Assembly (NCBI GenBank): GCA_016702305.1
Contig: JADJEH010000002.1
Span: forward strand, 620,001-684,000
Length of the DNA stretch: 64,000 nucleotides
DNA from: a bacterium
Lineage (GTDB): Bacteria; Electryoneota; RPQS01
Reading direction: 5' to 3'
The notes under the pieces: model-generated
The model's input: the letters and a program-made list of their open reading frames with translations, nothing else
The model's database searches: none
Told to the model about the DNA's origin: nothing
Position numbers and translations under genes: made by a program
Shown here: positions 1-8,940 of the stretch, piece by piece
How positions within the stretch are numbered: the stretch's first letter is position 1
How the letters are laid out: every line of letters begins with the position of its first letter

Positions 1-988
1 GATTGATCGTTCGGATGAAATAGCTGTAGGTCGTCGTGGGTGCATCAGCCGGCGCAAGACCGCGTGCACCATCGAGATCCGTGGCGGAAATGTAGTATTG
101 CGCCGTTGAGCGTTCGGGGCCTGCTGGCAGGCGTGCCGCCCAACGTCCGTCGAAGGCTGCACCATCGTCGTGCAAACCGTCATCGTACATCGGCGCAGGC
201 GCGAACTCGCCACTGGCTCCGAAGCGGTAGTAGGTCACGACTTCGGCAAGTTCGTTGTTGTCGTCACTGATCTGCGCCGTGACCGTTACCGGTTCCACAC
301 CGGTAGGACGCTCTGGTGCGTGCGTGACGCCGCTGATCAGTGGTGGTCTGTTGGACGCAAAGCCAAAGTCGCCGTCACCGCGCGGGTTGATTGAAAACTC
401 ATTGGACGAGTAGGAGATGATACCGCGCAGGAACTGCAGCGTGTCGCCCAGGAACGGCTCATAGAGGAAGTCGAAGCCCTCGCGAACGCGTAGCGTCCCG
501 CTGCCGTCGTTGACGATGAACCCGCCGCTCACAATCTCCGTAACAACCGGATCCGTGAGTTCAATCAGCACGCCTTCCAACGGTTCACTGACCCCTCCGG
601 TCGTTGCCGCGTGGGCAGAGATCGGGTTGACAGCGACCGTGGGTCCACTCAAAAGCTCAGGCGCATTGAGGCGCGTCTGGCCGCCGCTTTCAGCAACGGT
701 GGCGCGCAAGGTGAGGGAGTCGCCTACGGCCAGCGTGCGTGGCTGCGTATCGAACACCAGCAGACCACTCCACGGACCGCCGCCAGGATCAGAAATGAAA
801 AACTGGAGACTGGAGCTGCCGAAGCCGTAGGCCGAAACAAGGCCTGTGACTTCAACTGTTTGACCGACAAGCGGCGAGGCGCCGTCTGGCGCATCGGTAA
901 ACTGAATCTCGTGGACCGAGATAGGTTGACCGAATGCGCAAATTATTGACAATAAAATACTTAGTCCGACGACTGCGGGCAAGTGCAT
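1..988 (-). CDS. Secreted protein of unknown function, N-terminal part (cut by left edge)
   Basis: The minus-strand reading frame is open from ATG at 988 to the window edge, about 329 codons, and its C-terminus is missing. It begins with a clear signal peptide (MHLPAVVGLSILLS, then a small-residue site ending CAFGQ). The following 110 residues include VGQTVEVTGLV, QFFISDPGGGPWSGLLV and VAVGDSL-like segments, which resemble the OB-fold-like domains found in secreted nuclease-associated proteins of the FCB group. A later segment (PRPTGVEPVTVTAQI-like, then DDNELAEVVTYYR) looks like an Ig-like fold. In this genome such proteins often end in a sorting domain, but that end is not visible. No Shine-Dalgarno is evident. 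Function is not recognised. Confidence 0.7.
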   Translation of the reverse strand, partial: MHLPAVVGLSILLSIICAFGQPISVHEIQFTDAPDGASPLVGQTVEVTGLVSAYGFGSSSLQFFISDPGGGPWSGLLVFDTQPRTLAVGDSLTLRATVAESGGQTRLNAPELLSGPTVAVNPISAHAATTGGVSEPLEGVLIELTDPVVTEIVSGGFIVNDGSGTLRVREGFDFLYEPFLGDTLQFLRGIISYSSNEFSINPRGDGDFGFASNRPPLISGVTHAPERPTGVEPVTVTAQISDDNNELAEVVTYYRFGASGEFAPAPMYDDGLHDDGAAFDGRWAARLPAGPERSTAQYYISATDLDGARGLAPADAPTTTYSYFIRTIN

Positions 989-1173
989 AGACAACCGCTG
1001 GGGGAAGATGGAAGGAAAGGCGGGGAATCAGAATTGAAGTCGCAAAATACGCAAAATCTGCTCGAAATTCAAGGCGGGCGCTTTACGCAATGTTATGAAA
1101 TTTCGCTATATGGACAACTCCAAAAGCAAGGTTAGAGCATTGTATTTGGGGCCGTTTTTGCTTATTTTCGAGC

Positions 1174-3345
1174 ATGACCCTTTCGTGCCGCCGAGTTGTT
1201 TTTGTGCTGATCGTCTGCCTCGCCCGTGCGTGCACCGCATGGGCCGGTGATCTGGCGTTGGACTCGGCTCGGGCGGCGCGCTTCTGGTCGTACTGGGAGT
1301 CCGGCGATACCGTTGCCGCTCGCGCAGCGCTGGATGATACCGAATCGCCGGCCTCAACGCAATGGGATGATCGGGCCAATTTTCTGACAGCCTATATCGC
1401 ATTTGCCGACTCCGATTTTGCCGTAGTTCCCACACTTTTGGATTTGGGCGTGCCGCCCGAACTGGCACCGCACGCCGCGTGGCTGCGGGCCAGCGCTCTG
1501 CGGTCCCTTGGACAGCCGCATTTGGCGGCGATCTACTGGCGCGAATTGCTGACATCGCCGTTGCCCGACTACCGCGACACCGGCGTGCGCGAGCTTTTCG
1601 TGGATGCATTAGGGCTCGGCAAACTCGATACGCTCGAATCCCTGTCGCGCGCGGCGAAGCAGTATGACGTGGATCGCAGTTTGCGCCAGGAGATTGACTT
1701 GGCGGCGGCGGATCTCTTGACACGCTCGGGCCGCCACGCCGAGGCTGTGCCGCGGTTGCGCCGTGTCTATCTGCTCTCCCCTGGGACGAAGTTCGGCAAA
1801 CAGGCGCAAGCACAGCTCGATGATTATGCGGTGCGCCACGGCTACGCTGCTCCAGCGCTGACGTGGGACGACGAGTGGGAAGAGGTGCAGCGGCTCGAGC
1901 AAAGCGGTCAACGGTCGCAGGCCATAGACAAGGTTGAGGCCTTGCGGCAACGCGGACGCTACGCGGCGCACGACGAGCTTCTGCTCGCGCGACAGGTCCG
2001 CCTGGCCATTGCGCTGCGCCGACATAATGATGCACAACGGCTGGCGCAGCAGCATCTCAAGCAATTCCCAAATTCTTCCTATCGCGACGAAATGTGGTTC
2101 TCGCTGGTGCGCGCGGCGTATCTGACGGATCAAGATACACTGGCACTCAACACGGCCGATCGGTTGGCCCGGAGCGGGACGGACAACAAGTATGTTGCTG
2201 ACGCATGGCGACTGATTGGTCTGCTGCATATTGATCGCGGCCGCCCAGCCGAGGCCGCCGACGCCTTCGACAAATGGGTCGAGGCTGCCGATGGCGGCGA
2301 CGGTGCCGATGATGCGTTGTGGAATCGCGGTTGGGCCCGCTATCAAGCCAACCAGTTTGGCGCTGCGGCCCGAGACTTTGTGCGGCTCGTCGAAACGTAT
2401 CCCAAGGGCGGCTACGTTCCGATCGGTTTATATTGGAGCGCGCAGGCTTTTCGTCAAAATGGCCAGCCCGAACTTGCCGACAGCCTTTGTACGGCGTTGC
2501 GGCAGCGGCTGCCCTATTCGTACTACGCTCAGTTGGACTGTGCCGATCTACCAGCACCAGCGCCGGTTCCCAACAACTTTGTACCGTTGAGTCTTGACCA
2601 ACTCGCAGCGGTCGGCAGTACACACACTCGCGCTTTCACCGAGCTAACCGCATTGGGCTTATGGGAATTGGCCTTGCGCGAATGGCCGCAAGTCGAGGCT
2701 GAATGCGGGCAGCGCGCCGACGTCGCGTGGTGGCGGCCGCTGCTCTATTGGTTCGCGGGACAACGCTTCGAGGCTTGGCGGTGGATCGTGCGGGAATTGC
2801 GCGAAGAGGCCTCATCAGCAGGTTCGCGCCCGGCCGATTTCTTTCGACTCTGGTATCCTCTCGACTATGAACCGCTCCTGCTGGACTTGTGCGCGCAATA
2901 CCGCGTAGACCCCTATCTGGCGTTGGGCGTGATCTGTCAGGAGAGTCACTTCGACGAGGATATCGTCAGTCCGGCCGGCGCGATTGGCCTAATGCAGCTC
3001 ATGCCGGCAACTGCGCGCGAGCAGGCGAAGCGCATCGGCCAGACGGTACGCGACGAGGACCTATACCATGGTCCGCGCAATCTTGAAATCGGCGTGGCCC
3101 ATTTGGCCGACCTCATGCGCGATCTTGACGGTGACACGGTCTTGACACTATGTGCATACAACGCCGGGATCAACGCTGCGCAGCGCTGGCAGCGCGAGTT
3201 CGGGCAATTGCCTCGCGACATGTTCGTCGAGCGCATTCCATACAAGGAGACTCGCTTGTACGTGAAGTATATCTTGCAGCACATGGCGGCCTATCGCCGT
3301 CTCTATCCACATCTTGCCCCAGTACTTCCCGTGATGGAACCCTAA
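1174..3345 (+). CDS. Soluble lytic murein transglycosylase with TPR-like superhelix
   Basis: 723 residues. It cleaves the glycan strands of peptidoglycan non-hydrolytically, leaving 1,6-anhydro ends (GH23, Slt70-like). A signal peptide (VVFVLIVCLARACTAWAG) predicts periplasmic location. Residues about 60-450 are alpha-helical TPR-like repeats (AAIYWRELL, LRRVYLLSPGTKFG, RDFVRLVETYP), which in Slt70 form the superhelical ring. The C-terminal catalytic domain, about residues 575-700, has the SLT hallmarks: ALGVICQESHF with catalytic Glu590, SPAGAIGLMQLMPATA, the LCAYNAG motif and a terminal ETRLYVKYIL helix. Length fits the family (about 650-750). It is followed after 3 bases by selD, so it probably leads a slt-selD-asd operon. 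The start is the ATG at 1174 directly before the signal peptide. Confidence 0.93.
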   Translation: MTLSCRRVVFVLIVCLARACTAWAGDLALDSARAARFWSYWESGDTVAARAALDDTESPASTQWDDRANFLTAYIAFADSDFAVVPTLLDLGVPPELAPHAAWLRASALRSLGQPHLAAIYWRELLTSPLPDYRDTGVRELFVDALGLGKLDTLESLSRAAKQYDVDRSLRQEIDLAAADLLTRSGRHAEAVPRLRRVYLLSPGTKFGKQAQAQLDDYAVRHGYAAPALTWDDEWEEVQRLEQSGQRSQAIDKVEALRQRGRYAAHDELLLARQVRLAIALRRHNDAQRLAQQHLKQFPNSSYRDEMWFSLVRAAYLTDQDTLALNTADRLARSGTDNKYVADAWRLIGLLHIDRGRPAEAADAFDKWVEAADGGDGADDALWNRGWARYQANQFGAAARDFVRLVETYPKGGYVPIGLYWSAQAFRQNGQPELADSLCTALRQRLPYSYYAQLDCADLPAPAPVPNNFVPLSLDQLAAVGSTHTRAFTELTALGLWELALREWPQVEAECGQRADVAWWRPLLYWFAGQRFEAWRWIVRELREEASSAGSRPADFFRLWYPLDYEPLLLDLCAQYRVDPYLALGVICQESHFDEDIVSPAGAIGLMQLMPATAREQAKRIGQTVRDEDLYHGPRNLEIGVAHLADLMRDLDGDTVLTLCAYNAGINAAQRWQREFGQLPRDMFVERIPYKETRLYVKYILQHMAAYRRLYPHLAPVLPVMEP

Positions 3346-3348
3346 TTC

Positions 3349-4395
3349 ATGTCCTACACCAAAGACGAGCTGACCAAGCTAACGCACCTCGTGCGCTGCG
3401 CCGGCTGAGCCTCCAAGATGGATCCAGCGGTGCTGGATCTCCTATTGGATGGTCTGCCGACGCGCCGTGATGAGAACGTGCTCGTCGGTTTCGACTATCG
3501 CGATGATGCCACAGCGTATCGTTTGCCTTCGGGCGAAGTGATCGTGCAGACGCTCGATTTCTTCACTCCCGTGGTTGACGATCCGTACGAATATGGCGCC
3601 ATTGCCGCAGCCAACGCCCTTTCCGACATCTACGCGATGAACGGCCGTCCGCTGTTTGCTCTCAATATCGCTGCCTTTCCCAAGAGCCTTCCCGTCGAGT
3701 TGTGGCGTGAGGTGCTGCGCGGCGGAGCTGAGAAAGCGCTGGAAGCCGGGATCGTGATTGCTGGCGGACATACGGTGGACGACGCCGAGCCCAAGTATGG
3801 TCTCGTCGTGACAGGGATTGTCAATCCCGAACGCATTTGGAGTAACGACGGTGCTCGCCCGGGCGACGTGCTGATATTGACCAAGCCGCTTGGCACCGGG
3901 ATTGTCACGACGGGTCTCAAGAACGGCGTTGTTAGCGAAGCCGACGCGCAGCCCGCAATCCGCTGGATGAAACTGCTGAATCGCGATGCCGCCGGCGTGC
4001 TCGGCCACTTCAACATCAAAGCCGTGACGGACATCACCGGCAACGGTTTGCTCGGTCATGCGGCGGAAGTGGCGCGCGCCTCGCAGGTAAAGATAATTCT
4101 GCACTCGGCGAAACTCCCGGTCTTGGACACGGCTCTTGCACTCGCCGCTGAAGGCAAAGTGCCCGGTGGCACGCGGTCCAACAAACTCTATTTGGGCGAC
4201 TTCGTTTCAATGCAGGATGTCAGCACCGCTTTGCAGTGGATCTGTTACGACGCCCAGACTTCGGGAGGTTTGCTCGCTGCTATTCCCCGTGACCTGTACG
4301 CGGGCGCCTGTGGCGCTCTCGATCAGGCGCAGATTTTCTATCGTGAAATCGGCGAAGTCGTTAGTGGATCCGGAATCGAGGTGCTTGGCGCATGA
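3349..4395 (+). CDS. selD: Selenide, water dikinase SelD, selenocysteine-containing (UGA at 3406-3408)
   Basis: It makes selenophosphate from selenide and ATP, the selenium donor for tRNA-Sec and selenouridine. The true start is the ATG at 3349. The reading frame crosses an in-frame TGA at 3406-3408 and ends at 4395, giving 348 residues, the normal SelD length. Codons around the TGA read RCAG-U-ASKMDP, aligning with the SelD active-site loop (GAGCGCK in E. coli), so TGA replaces the catalytic Cys as residue 20 and the essential Lys is residue 23. Downstream are DDATAY, QTLDFFTPVVDDP and AGGHTVDD, typical of the ATP/metal site. Treating TGA as stop would leave a 325-residue ORF from 3418 without the catalytic loop. 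A SECIS-like hairpin lies at 3410-3452. It starts 3 bases after slt and overlaps asd by 4. Confidence 0.95.
3410..3452 (+). promoter_or_regulatory. Bacterial SECIS element in selD
   Basis: This stem-loop begins just after the in-frame TGA (3406-3408). The apical stem is GATCCAGC (3421-3428) with GCTGGATC (3432-3439), 8 perfect pairs closing a GGT loop at 3429-3431. A lower stem pairs CCTCCAA (3410-3416) with TTGGATGG (3445-3452), 7 pairs with one bulged T at 3450. The loop G lies 20 bases after the TGA, inside the usual bacterial spacing, and has the G/GU loop that SelB recognises. It is also coding sequence. Confidence 0.88.
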
Positions 4396-5366
4396 CACCG
4401 ATTCGTCTGGCGATCGTCGGCGCGACTGGCATGGTCGGTCAAACGACGCTGGCCGTATTGCAGGAGTGGAACATTCCGCTCGCGGATTTGCGGCTTTATG
4501 CGTCGTCTGAATCGGCGGGCAAACGGCTGCAGTATGGCGGACGTGATCTGGTCGTTGAAGCTCTGACAGATGACATTCCCGCAGATTTTGTCATTCTTGC
4601 TCTATCGGCGGATCTGGCTCGCGAATGGGCGCCGCGGCTTGCCGAACGCGGTCTGCGCATCATAGATCATTCAAGCGCGTGGCGCATGGATCCGGCGGTG
4701 CCGTTGGTGATTCCGGAGATCAATGCGCACACCCTGGTGCGCGCCGGGCGCATTGTCGCAAATCCGAATTGTTCTGCATCCGTCGCATTGATGGGACTTG
4801 CACCGCTGGAGCGCGCGATTGGCCTGCGCCGCGTCATTGCGGCAACATACCAGAGCGTCAGCGGAGCGGGTATCGCCGCTGTCGAAGAGCTGCGCAACCA
4901 GAATACCGGCGATTCAGGCACCGTGTCCGCTCTACCACGGCGAATCTGCGGCAATGTGTTTCCCGAAATTGGCAGTCTCGACGCGACGGCTTATACCGGC
5001 GAAGAGACCAAAATCGCTCAGGAAATTCGTAAGATTCTCGAACGGCCCGATTTGCATGCCAGCGCGACCGCCGTGCGGGTGCCGGTCGAAGTTGGCCATG
5101 CCGTTGCGGTAAGCGTCGAACTTGCGCGGCAGGTGGAGATTGCCGAAGTCACCGCGGCGCTGTGCGACTTCCCCGGCTTGATCAATGACGGCCCGTCCTA
5201 TGCCACGCCACTCGAAATTGCCGGCAAGCAGGACGTCCGCGTGGGCCGGGTGCGGCTTGATCCGCAGGACCCCAACTGGCTACATTTTTGGATTGTGGGC
5301 GATAATACTCGCAAAGGAGCGGCGTCCAATGCCGTTCAGATTTTGCTGCACTGGGCGGCTCTGTAG
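4392..5366 (+). CDS. asd: Aspartate-semialdehyde dehydrogenase
   Basis: It reduces aspartyl-4-phosphate to aspartate semialdehyde with NADPH, the branch point to lysine/diaminopimelate, threonine and methionine. The N-terminus has the Rossmann motif IVGATGMVGQ. The catalytic Cys is Cys127 in NPNCSAS. The substrate-binding stretch TYQSVSGAG and the histidine-containing VPVEVGHAV follow. Its 324 residues are normal for the bacterial branch. The ATG at 4392 overlaps the selD stop as ATGA, indicating translational coupling, and the 3' end overlaps the next gene by 38 bases. Placement beside a lytic transglycosylase fits a peptidoglycan-precursor role, although that link is inference. Confidence 0.96.
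   Translation: MTPIRLAIVGATGMVGQTTLAVLQEWNIPLADLRLYASSESAGKRLQYGGRDLVVEALTDDIPADFVILALSADLAREWAPRLAERGLRIIDHSSAWRMDPAVPLVIPEINAHTLVRAGRIVANPNCSASVALMGLAPLERAIGLRRVIAATYQSVSGAGIAAVEELRNQNTGDSGTVSALPRRICGNVFPEIGSLDATAYTGEETKIAQEIRKILERPDLHASATAVRVPVEVGHAVAVSVELARQVEIAEVTAALCDFPGLINDGPSYATPLEIAGKQDVRVGRVRLDPQDPNWLHFWIVGDNTRKGAASNAVQILLHWAAL
5314..5319 (+). promoter_or_regulatory. Ribosome binding site AAGGAG inside the end of asd
   Basis: AAGGAG lies 9 bases before the ATG at 5329, within the asd coding sequence. It fixes the start of the next gene at 5329 rather than at the in-frame upstream start at 5185, because the protein from 5329 begins directly with a signal peptide. Confidence 0.75.
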
Positions 5367-6783
5367 CCTGGTCAGTCTGCTGATTCCGTTGCTGGCATCT
5401 GCGCAGTTGACGTGGAACTCTGACGTCGTGGTGTTTGGCACGGAACAAGAGGAGCGGCAACCGCAGATCGTCACCATTAGCCCGACGCTGTTTCGGGCAT
5501 TTTGCGTCCGTGACGACGCCGCTCTCAGCACACGCCGATCATTAAATTTCGGTGACGGTTGGGCGGCCTTCTCGGATCGCTCGTATCAGGCAGCGTTGCA
5601 ACTGCTCGCAGTGGTGGCGGATAATAACTACTCCTATGCACTGACGGCAGCACCGGTACAAATCTCCCGCATTTCACACGAGTCCGAGAGTTGGCCCGAT
5701 GAGCAGCCGATCACACTTGACATTGGTGCGTCCACTCTCGTGACGGCGCACATGGTCACGGATGCCGACTTCGCCCCGGACGACGCCTATCTGCACCTGT
5801 TTGCATTACTGCGCGCAAACGACGGCGGCGTTGCGCTCCGCTATGCGCGTTCCGAGGACTCCGGGATTTCATTCGGCGCCTGGCAGACTGTGGATAGTTT
5901 GCTGAGCATTGAAGATTCCAGCGCGGCGATTTCGTCAACCGTAACGTGGCATGGTGACGCCGAACGGCTTTGGGTTGCCGTCAACGTTGATCGTCCGGGC
6001 ACGACTGGCGAACAGATACAACTCTATTCGTCCGATGACCTGGGAGAAACATGGAGCCTGCCGTTGACGCCGGATTCGAGCAGCTACGCGCAGTTTTCGC
6101 CTACGCTCGGCGCCCGGGATACCACAATTGTACTTGCTTATGCCCGGCGCACTAGCGCATCGCTGGCGCGTGATGTCTTCTTGACCTATTCGCCCGATAA
6201 CGGGCTTTCGTGGCCGGAACCGCTGCCACTGACGGATCATGTGTTTGACGACATGTATCCGCGCGTCGTCGTTACCGGGTTTACGATTGGATTGACATAC
6301 ACACGCGCGCAAGTGGATCAGTCGTATGGCACGCTTTACCATCGCTGGGCCGAGTTACACGAGCCGTGGAATTGGTCGGAGGCAGAGTTCGCGGTCTCAC
6401 CGCAAAGTGGTGTGCGACTAAGCGACCGAGTGTCCGTCTGCCCTGATCGTAACTTTTGCGCCGCGGTTTGGACCGGTCTAATCGGCGGCACGGATGGCGA
6501 CATATTTTTCGACAGCCAGTGGCGCGGACTGGCTACGCAGCCACATGGCGAGCCACGGTCAAGCGCTTCCATGCGCGAAACGAGCGCGGGGACATTTGAA
6601 TTCGAATTGCCGTCGGGACGACCGCAGGCGCTAAGAGTCTTTGACCTTTTGGGTCGCCAAGTACTGACAGGCGACATCGGACCGGGTCAATCGGTTTGGC
6701 AAGTTCCGCATGGGCTGCCCACGGGCAGCTATTGGCTTACCGTCGCGCAATCGCCGCCGCTGCGTTTCACGGTTGTACGTTAG
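5329..6783 (+). CDS. Secreted BNR/sialidase-like beta-propeller protein with degenerate sorting domain
   Basis: 484 residues from the ATG at 5329, supported by AAGGAG upstream and an immediate signal peptide (CSLVSLLIPLLASAQ). The body carries BNR/Asp-box-like repeats: SEDSGISFGAWQTV, SSDDLGETWSLPL and SPDNGLSWPEPLPL all follow the S-x-D-x-G-x-[ST]-W pattern of sialidase-type propellers. The catalytic Arg triad of true sialidases cannot be assigned, so enzymatic activity is not claimed. The last 70 residues (ALRVFDLLGRQVLTGDI and LPTGSYWLTV) resemble a Por-secretion C-terminal domain but lack the YPNPFN entry motif. The gene overlaps asd by 38 bases, so it is probably the operon's last gene. 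A hairpin terminator follows. Confidence 0.8.
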   Translation: MPFRFCCTGRLCSLVSLLIPLLASAQLTWNSDVVVFGTEQEERQPQIVTISPTLFRAFCVRDDAALSTRRSLNFGDGWAAFSDRSYQAALQLLAVVADNNYSYALTAAPVQISRISHESESWPDEQPITLDIGASTLVTAHMVTDADFAPDDAYLHLFALLRANDGGVALRYARSEDSGISFGAWQTVDSLLSIEDSSAAISSTVTWHGDAERLWVAVNVDRPGTTGEQIQLYSSDDLGETWSLPLTPDSSSYAQFSPTLGARDTTIVLAYARRTSASLARDVFLTYSPDNGLSWPEPLPLTDHVFDDMYPRVVVTGFTIGLTYTRAQVDQSYGTLYHRWAELHEPWNWSEAEFAVSPQSGVRLSDRVSVCPDRNFCAAVWTGLIGGTDGDIFFDSQWRGLATQPHGEPRSSASMRETSAGTFEFELPSGRPQALRVFDLLGRQVLTGDIGPGQSVWQVPHGLPTGSYWLTVAQSPPLRFTVVR

Positions 6784-6802
6784 AAGTAGTGTTATTCAAA
6801 TG

Positions 6803-6830
6803 CAAGAGGCTCCCAATCGGGAGCCTCTTG
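6803..6830. terminator. Bidirectional hairpin terminator between convergent genes
   Basis: A perfect 12-bp stem, CAAGAGGCTCCC (6803-6814) with GGGAGCCTCTTG (6819-6830), closes an AATC loop. It lies between the plus-strand propeller gene (stop 6783) and the minus-strand BatA-like gene (stop 6850). The T-tracts are weak on both sides, so termination is inferred from the strength of the stem and its position. Confidence 0.75.
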
Positions 6831-6849
6831 TATCTCGTACCTTCAATCA

Positions 6850-8940
6850 CTATGCCGGTTCGGGCGCCAGCACCTCACGCTTCGGCGTGCGCGCGATGAA
6901 CATCTCGGCAATCAACAGCGCGAGCGCCAGGTACAGGAAGAGCTTCCACAATTCACGGCCGTATCGGCCTTCGCGAATGGCCGTCTCGACGTTTTGACCC
7001 GCCTTCAAAGTACTCTGGTTTCCGCCAAGCAATGCAAGCGTTTCATTGGACTGCACCACCGCGATATCGCTCTCGGCGGACGGTACGTTGGCCACAATGG
7101 GACGCAGCGTCCGTGTGTCTTGTTTCAGCGAATAGACGCCGCTGACTGACAGCGGCGGAATCTTGAGCAACTGTCCGCCTGTGACGGGAACCGCAGTAAG
7201 ACGCACGCTCGACGCATCCTGCGTGAGCTCATATTGCACGCCTTCCGCGCTGCGCAGTAACACTTCAGCGCCTTCGCCGATGGTTAGCTCAAACTGTGAG
7301 CCTACGGCGCCACCGCCCGCTAAGTAGGCGGCACTGGCCGTCAGCAGCGGAGAAAAGACACCAGCGCGAAACAGCGATGACCATTCCGGGTCGGGCGACG
7401 ACGTCAAGAATAGAGCGCGGCCCCGGCCCTGCGCGGCTTCGATCAGGAATGCTGAACCGCCGGCGCCCTCGATAATCGCGGATGACGACGCCCCTCGTGT
7501 CGTCGTCAGCATGCGCGTGAATTCGGGCGAGATATCCGCGGGTTTCTCTTGGAAGATTCCCTCGAACAGGGGGTGATCTAAGTCAACACGCGCCCAGTGC
7601 GCCTCGGCCTCGCCCAGGGCCTTTGCCTCCAGCGGCGCAGGAAGGCCAAGGCTCTGCATCCACGCTGCATGCGCCCGCGTGTCAAAATTGGGTCCGCCCG
7701 CGATGAAAACGCCGCGCCCGGATTGCAGATAAGCAGTGATACGCTCGCCGAATGCGCCGCTGACAGCGGGTGCGTCTACCAAAAAGATTGCGTCCAGAGC
7801 GGCCCAGTCTTCGGCCTCGAGTTGCGGCGGAATCAACTCAAGCACGTGCACAAACGATTCGCCGCGGCCGCTGGGATCGAGCGCCAGAGCGGTCAAGCGC
7901 CGCGCCGGACCATCCGCGCCGACCACGGCAACGTTTAGCCGCGCCGGGACGCGCAGCACGAATCGCCGCACGTCGTCACCGCTAAAGGCGTCGGTATCTT
8001 CGAGCCGTACATAGCCCGCCAGCTCACCAACTCCATCCGGCACGAAGCGAATCTGCTCCGTCCGGCTCTCGCCGGCGCGCAAAGAAACGCGCGTTTGCGC
8101 CACGCGCTTTCCATCCACGTAGACGCCCACGATGCGATCAGCTACCTCGCCGTCTCCGCTATTTCGCGCGGTGTAACTGAGTTCCACGGGCCGTCCCGGT
8201 GTGATCAATCGTGACGTAATCCGTGCATCCGCGACACCAACATTCACTGCATGCTCCGAGCCGACGTCCACGACGAACAGCCTTACGTCGTCAGGGATAA
8301 TCGGCGACTGCGGCAGCTCGGCGGGCCAAGCACTGCCGCTGAAATCCGAGAGCACGTAGACTTCTTTGAGCAGGTTCTGCGATTGGCCCAGCAGGGCGCG
8401 CGCCGCACCCATTGCGGCAATCAGATCGCCGCCGCCTTCAGTGACGGTGGAAGTCTCAATCGCTTCCCTCAGCAGCGTACGATGTTGCGTCGGAGTCTCA
8501 GGGTAGAGCTGCGGTGTTGCGTCGGCCCACACTATTTGAATTTCGTCATTCGCGCCGAGCGATTGCAGAATCTCCTGCGCGCGCGATTGCAATTCATGAT
8601 ACCGTGTGCCGCTCGGCGCTTCGGTGCTCATTGAGAGCGTTCTATCCAGGACGAGCGCCACGGACGCCCGCGCTTCGCCGCCGCCGAGCAGGCCGGCCTC
8701 CGAGCGCAGAACGGGCCGCGCCATCGCAAAGACCAGCGCTAAAATAGCCAGCGTACGCAGGGCCAGCAGAATCCACTGCCGCACCCGCACCCGGCGCATC
8801 TTCTGTCGCTGCATCTCCTGCAAAAAGCGCAAAGTCGGAAAATCCACCTGTTTGAACCGTTGCCGATTCAACAGGTGGATGAGGATAGGAATCAGACCAA
8901 GCGAGAGCGCCGCCAGCAAAGCGGAATTCAAAAATGTCAT
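6850..8940 (-). CDS. BatA-like membrane protein with von Willebrand factor A-like domain
   Basis: 696 residues. The N-terminus is the BatA/aerotolerance-regulator double-membrane module: hydrophobic segment 1-22 (SALLAALSLGLIPILIHLLNR), the RQRFKQVDFPTLRFLQ linker, then a second segment near 58-78 (WILLALRTLAILALVFAMARP). A vWA-like domain follows at about 88-260, with ALVLDRTLSMS giving a D-x-T-x-S MIDAS-like motif. The middle has an extracytoplasmic Ig-like region (TPGRPVELSYTARNSGDGEV) and a glutamine-amidotransferase-like fold (YLQSGRGVFIAGG). A last membrane helix (LFLYLALALLIAEMFIA) lies near residue 675. This architecture is widespread in FCB bacteria, but its role is poorly defined. 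The ATG at 8940 overlaps the gmhA stop by 4 bases. Confidence 0.85.
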   Translation of the reverse strand: MTFLNSALLAALSLGLIPILIHLLNRQRFKQVDFPTLRFLQEMQRQKMRRVRVRQWILLALRTLAILALVFAMARPVLRSEAGLLGGGEARASVALVLDRTLSMSTEAPSGTRYHELQSRAQEILQSLGANDEIQIVWADATPQLYPETPTQHRTLLREAIETSTVTEGGGDLIAAMGAARALLGQSQNLLKEVYVLSDFSGSAWPAELPQSPIIPDDVRLFVVDVGSEHAVNVGVADARITSRLITPGRPVELSYTARNSGDGEVADRIVGVYVDGKRVAQTRVSLRAGESRTEQIRFVPDGVGELAGYVRLEDTDAFSGDDVRRFVLRVPARLNVAVVGADGPARRLTALALDPSGRGESFVHVLELIPPQLEAEDWAALDAIFLVDAPAVSGAFGERITAYLQSGRGVFIAGGPNFDTRAHAAWMQSLGLPAPLEAKALGEAEAHWARVDLDHPLFEGIFQEKPADISPEFTRMLTTTRGASSSAIIEGAGGSAFLIEAAQGRGRALFLTSSPDPEWSSLFRAGVFSPLLTASAAYLAGGGAVGSQFELTIGEGAEVLLRSAEGVQYELTQDASSVRLTAVPVTGGQLLKIPPLSVSGVYSLKQDTRTLRPIVANVPSAESDIAVVQSNETLALLGGNQSTLKAGQNVETAIREGRYGRELWKLFLYLALALLIAEMFIARTPKREVLAPEPA

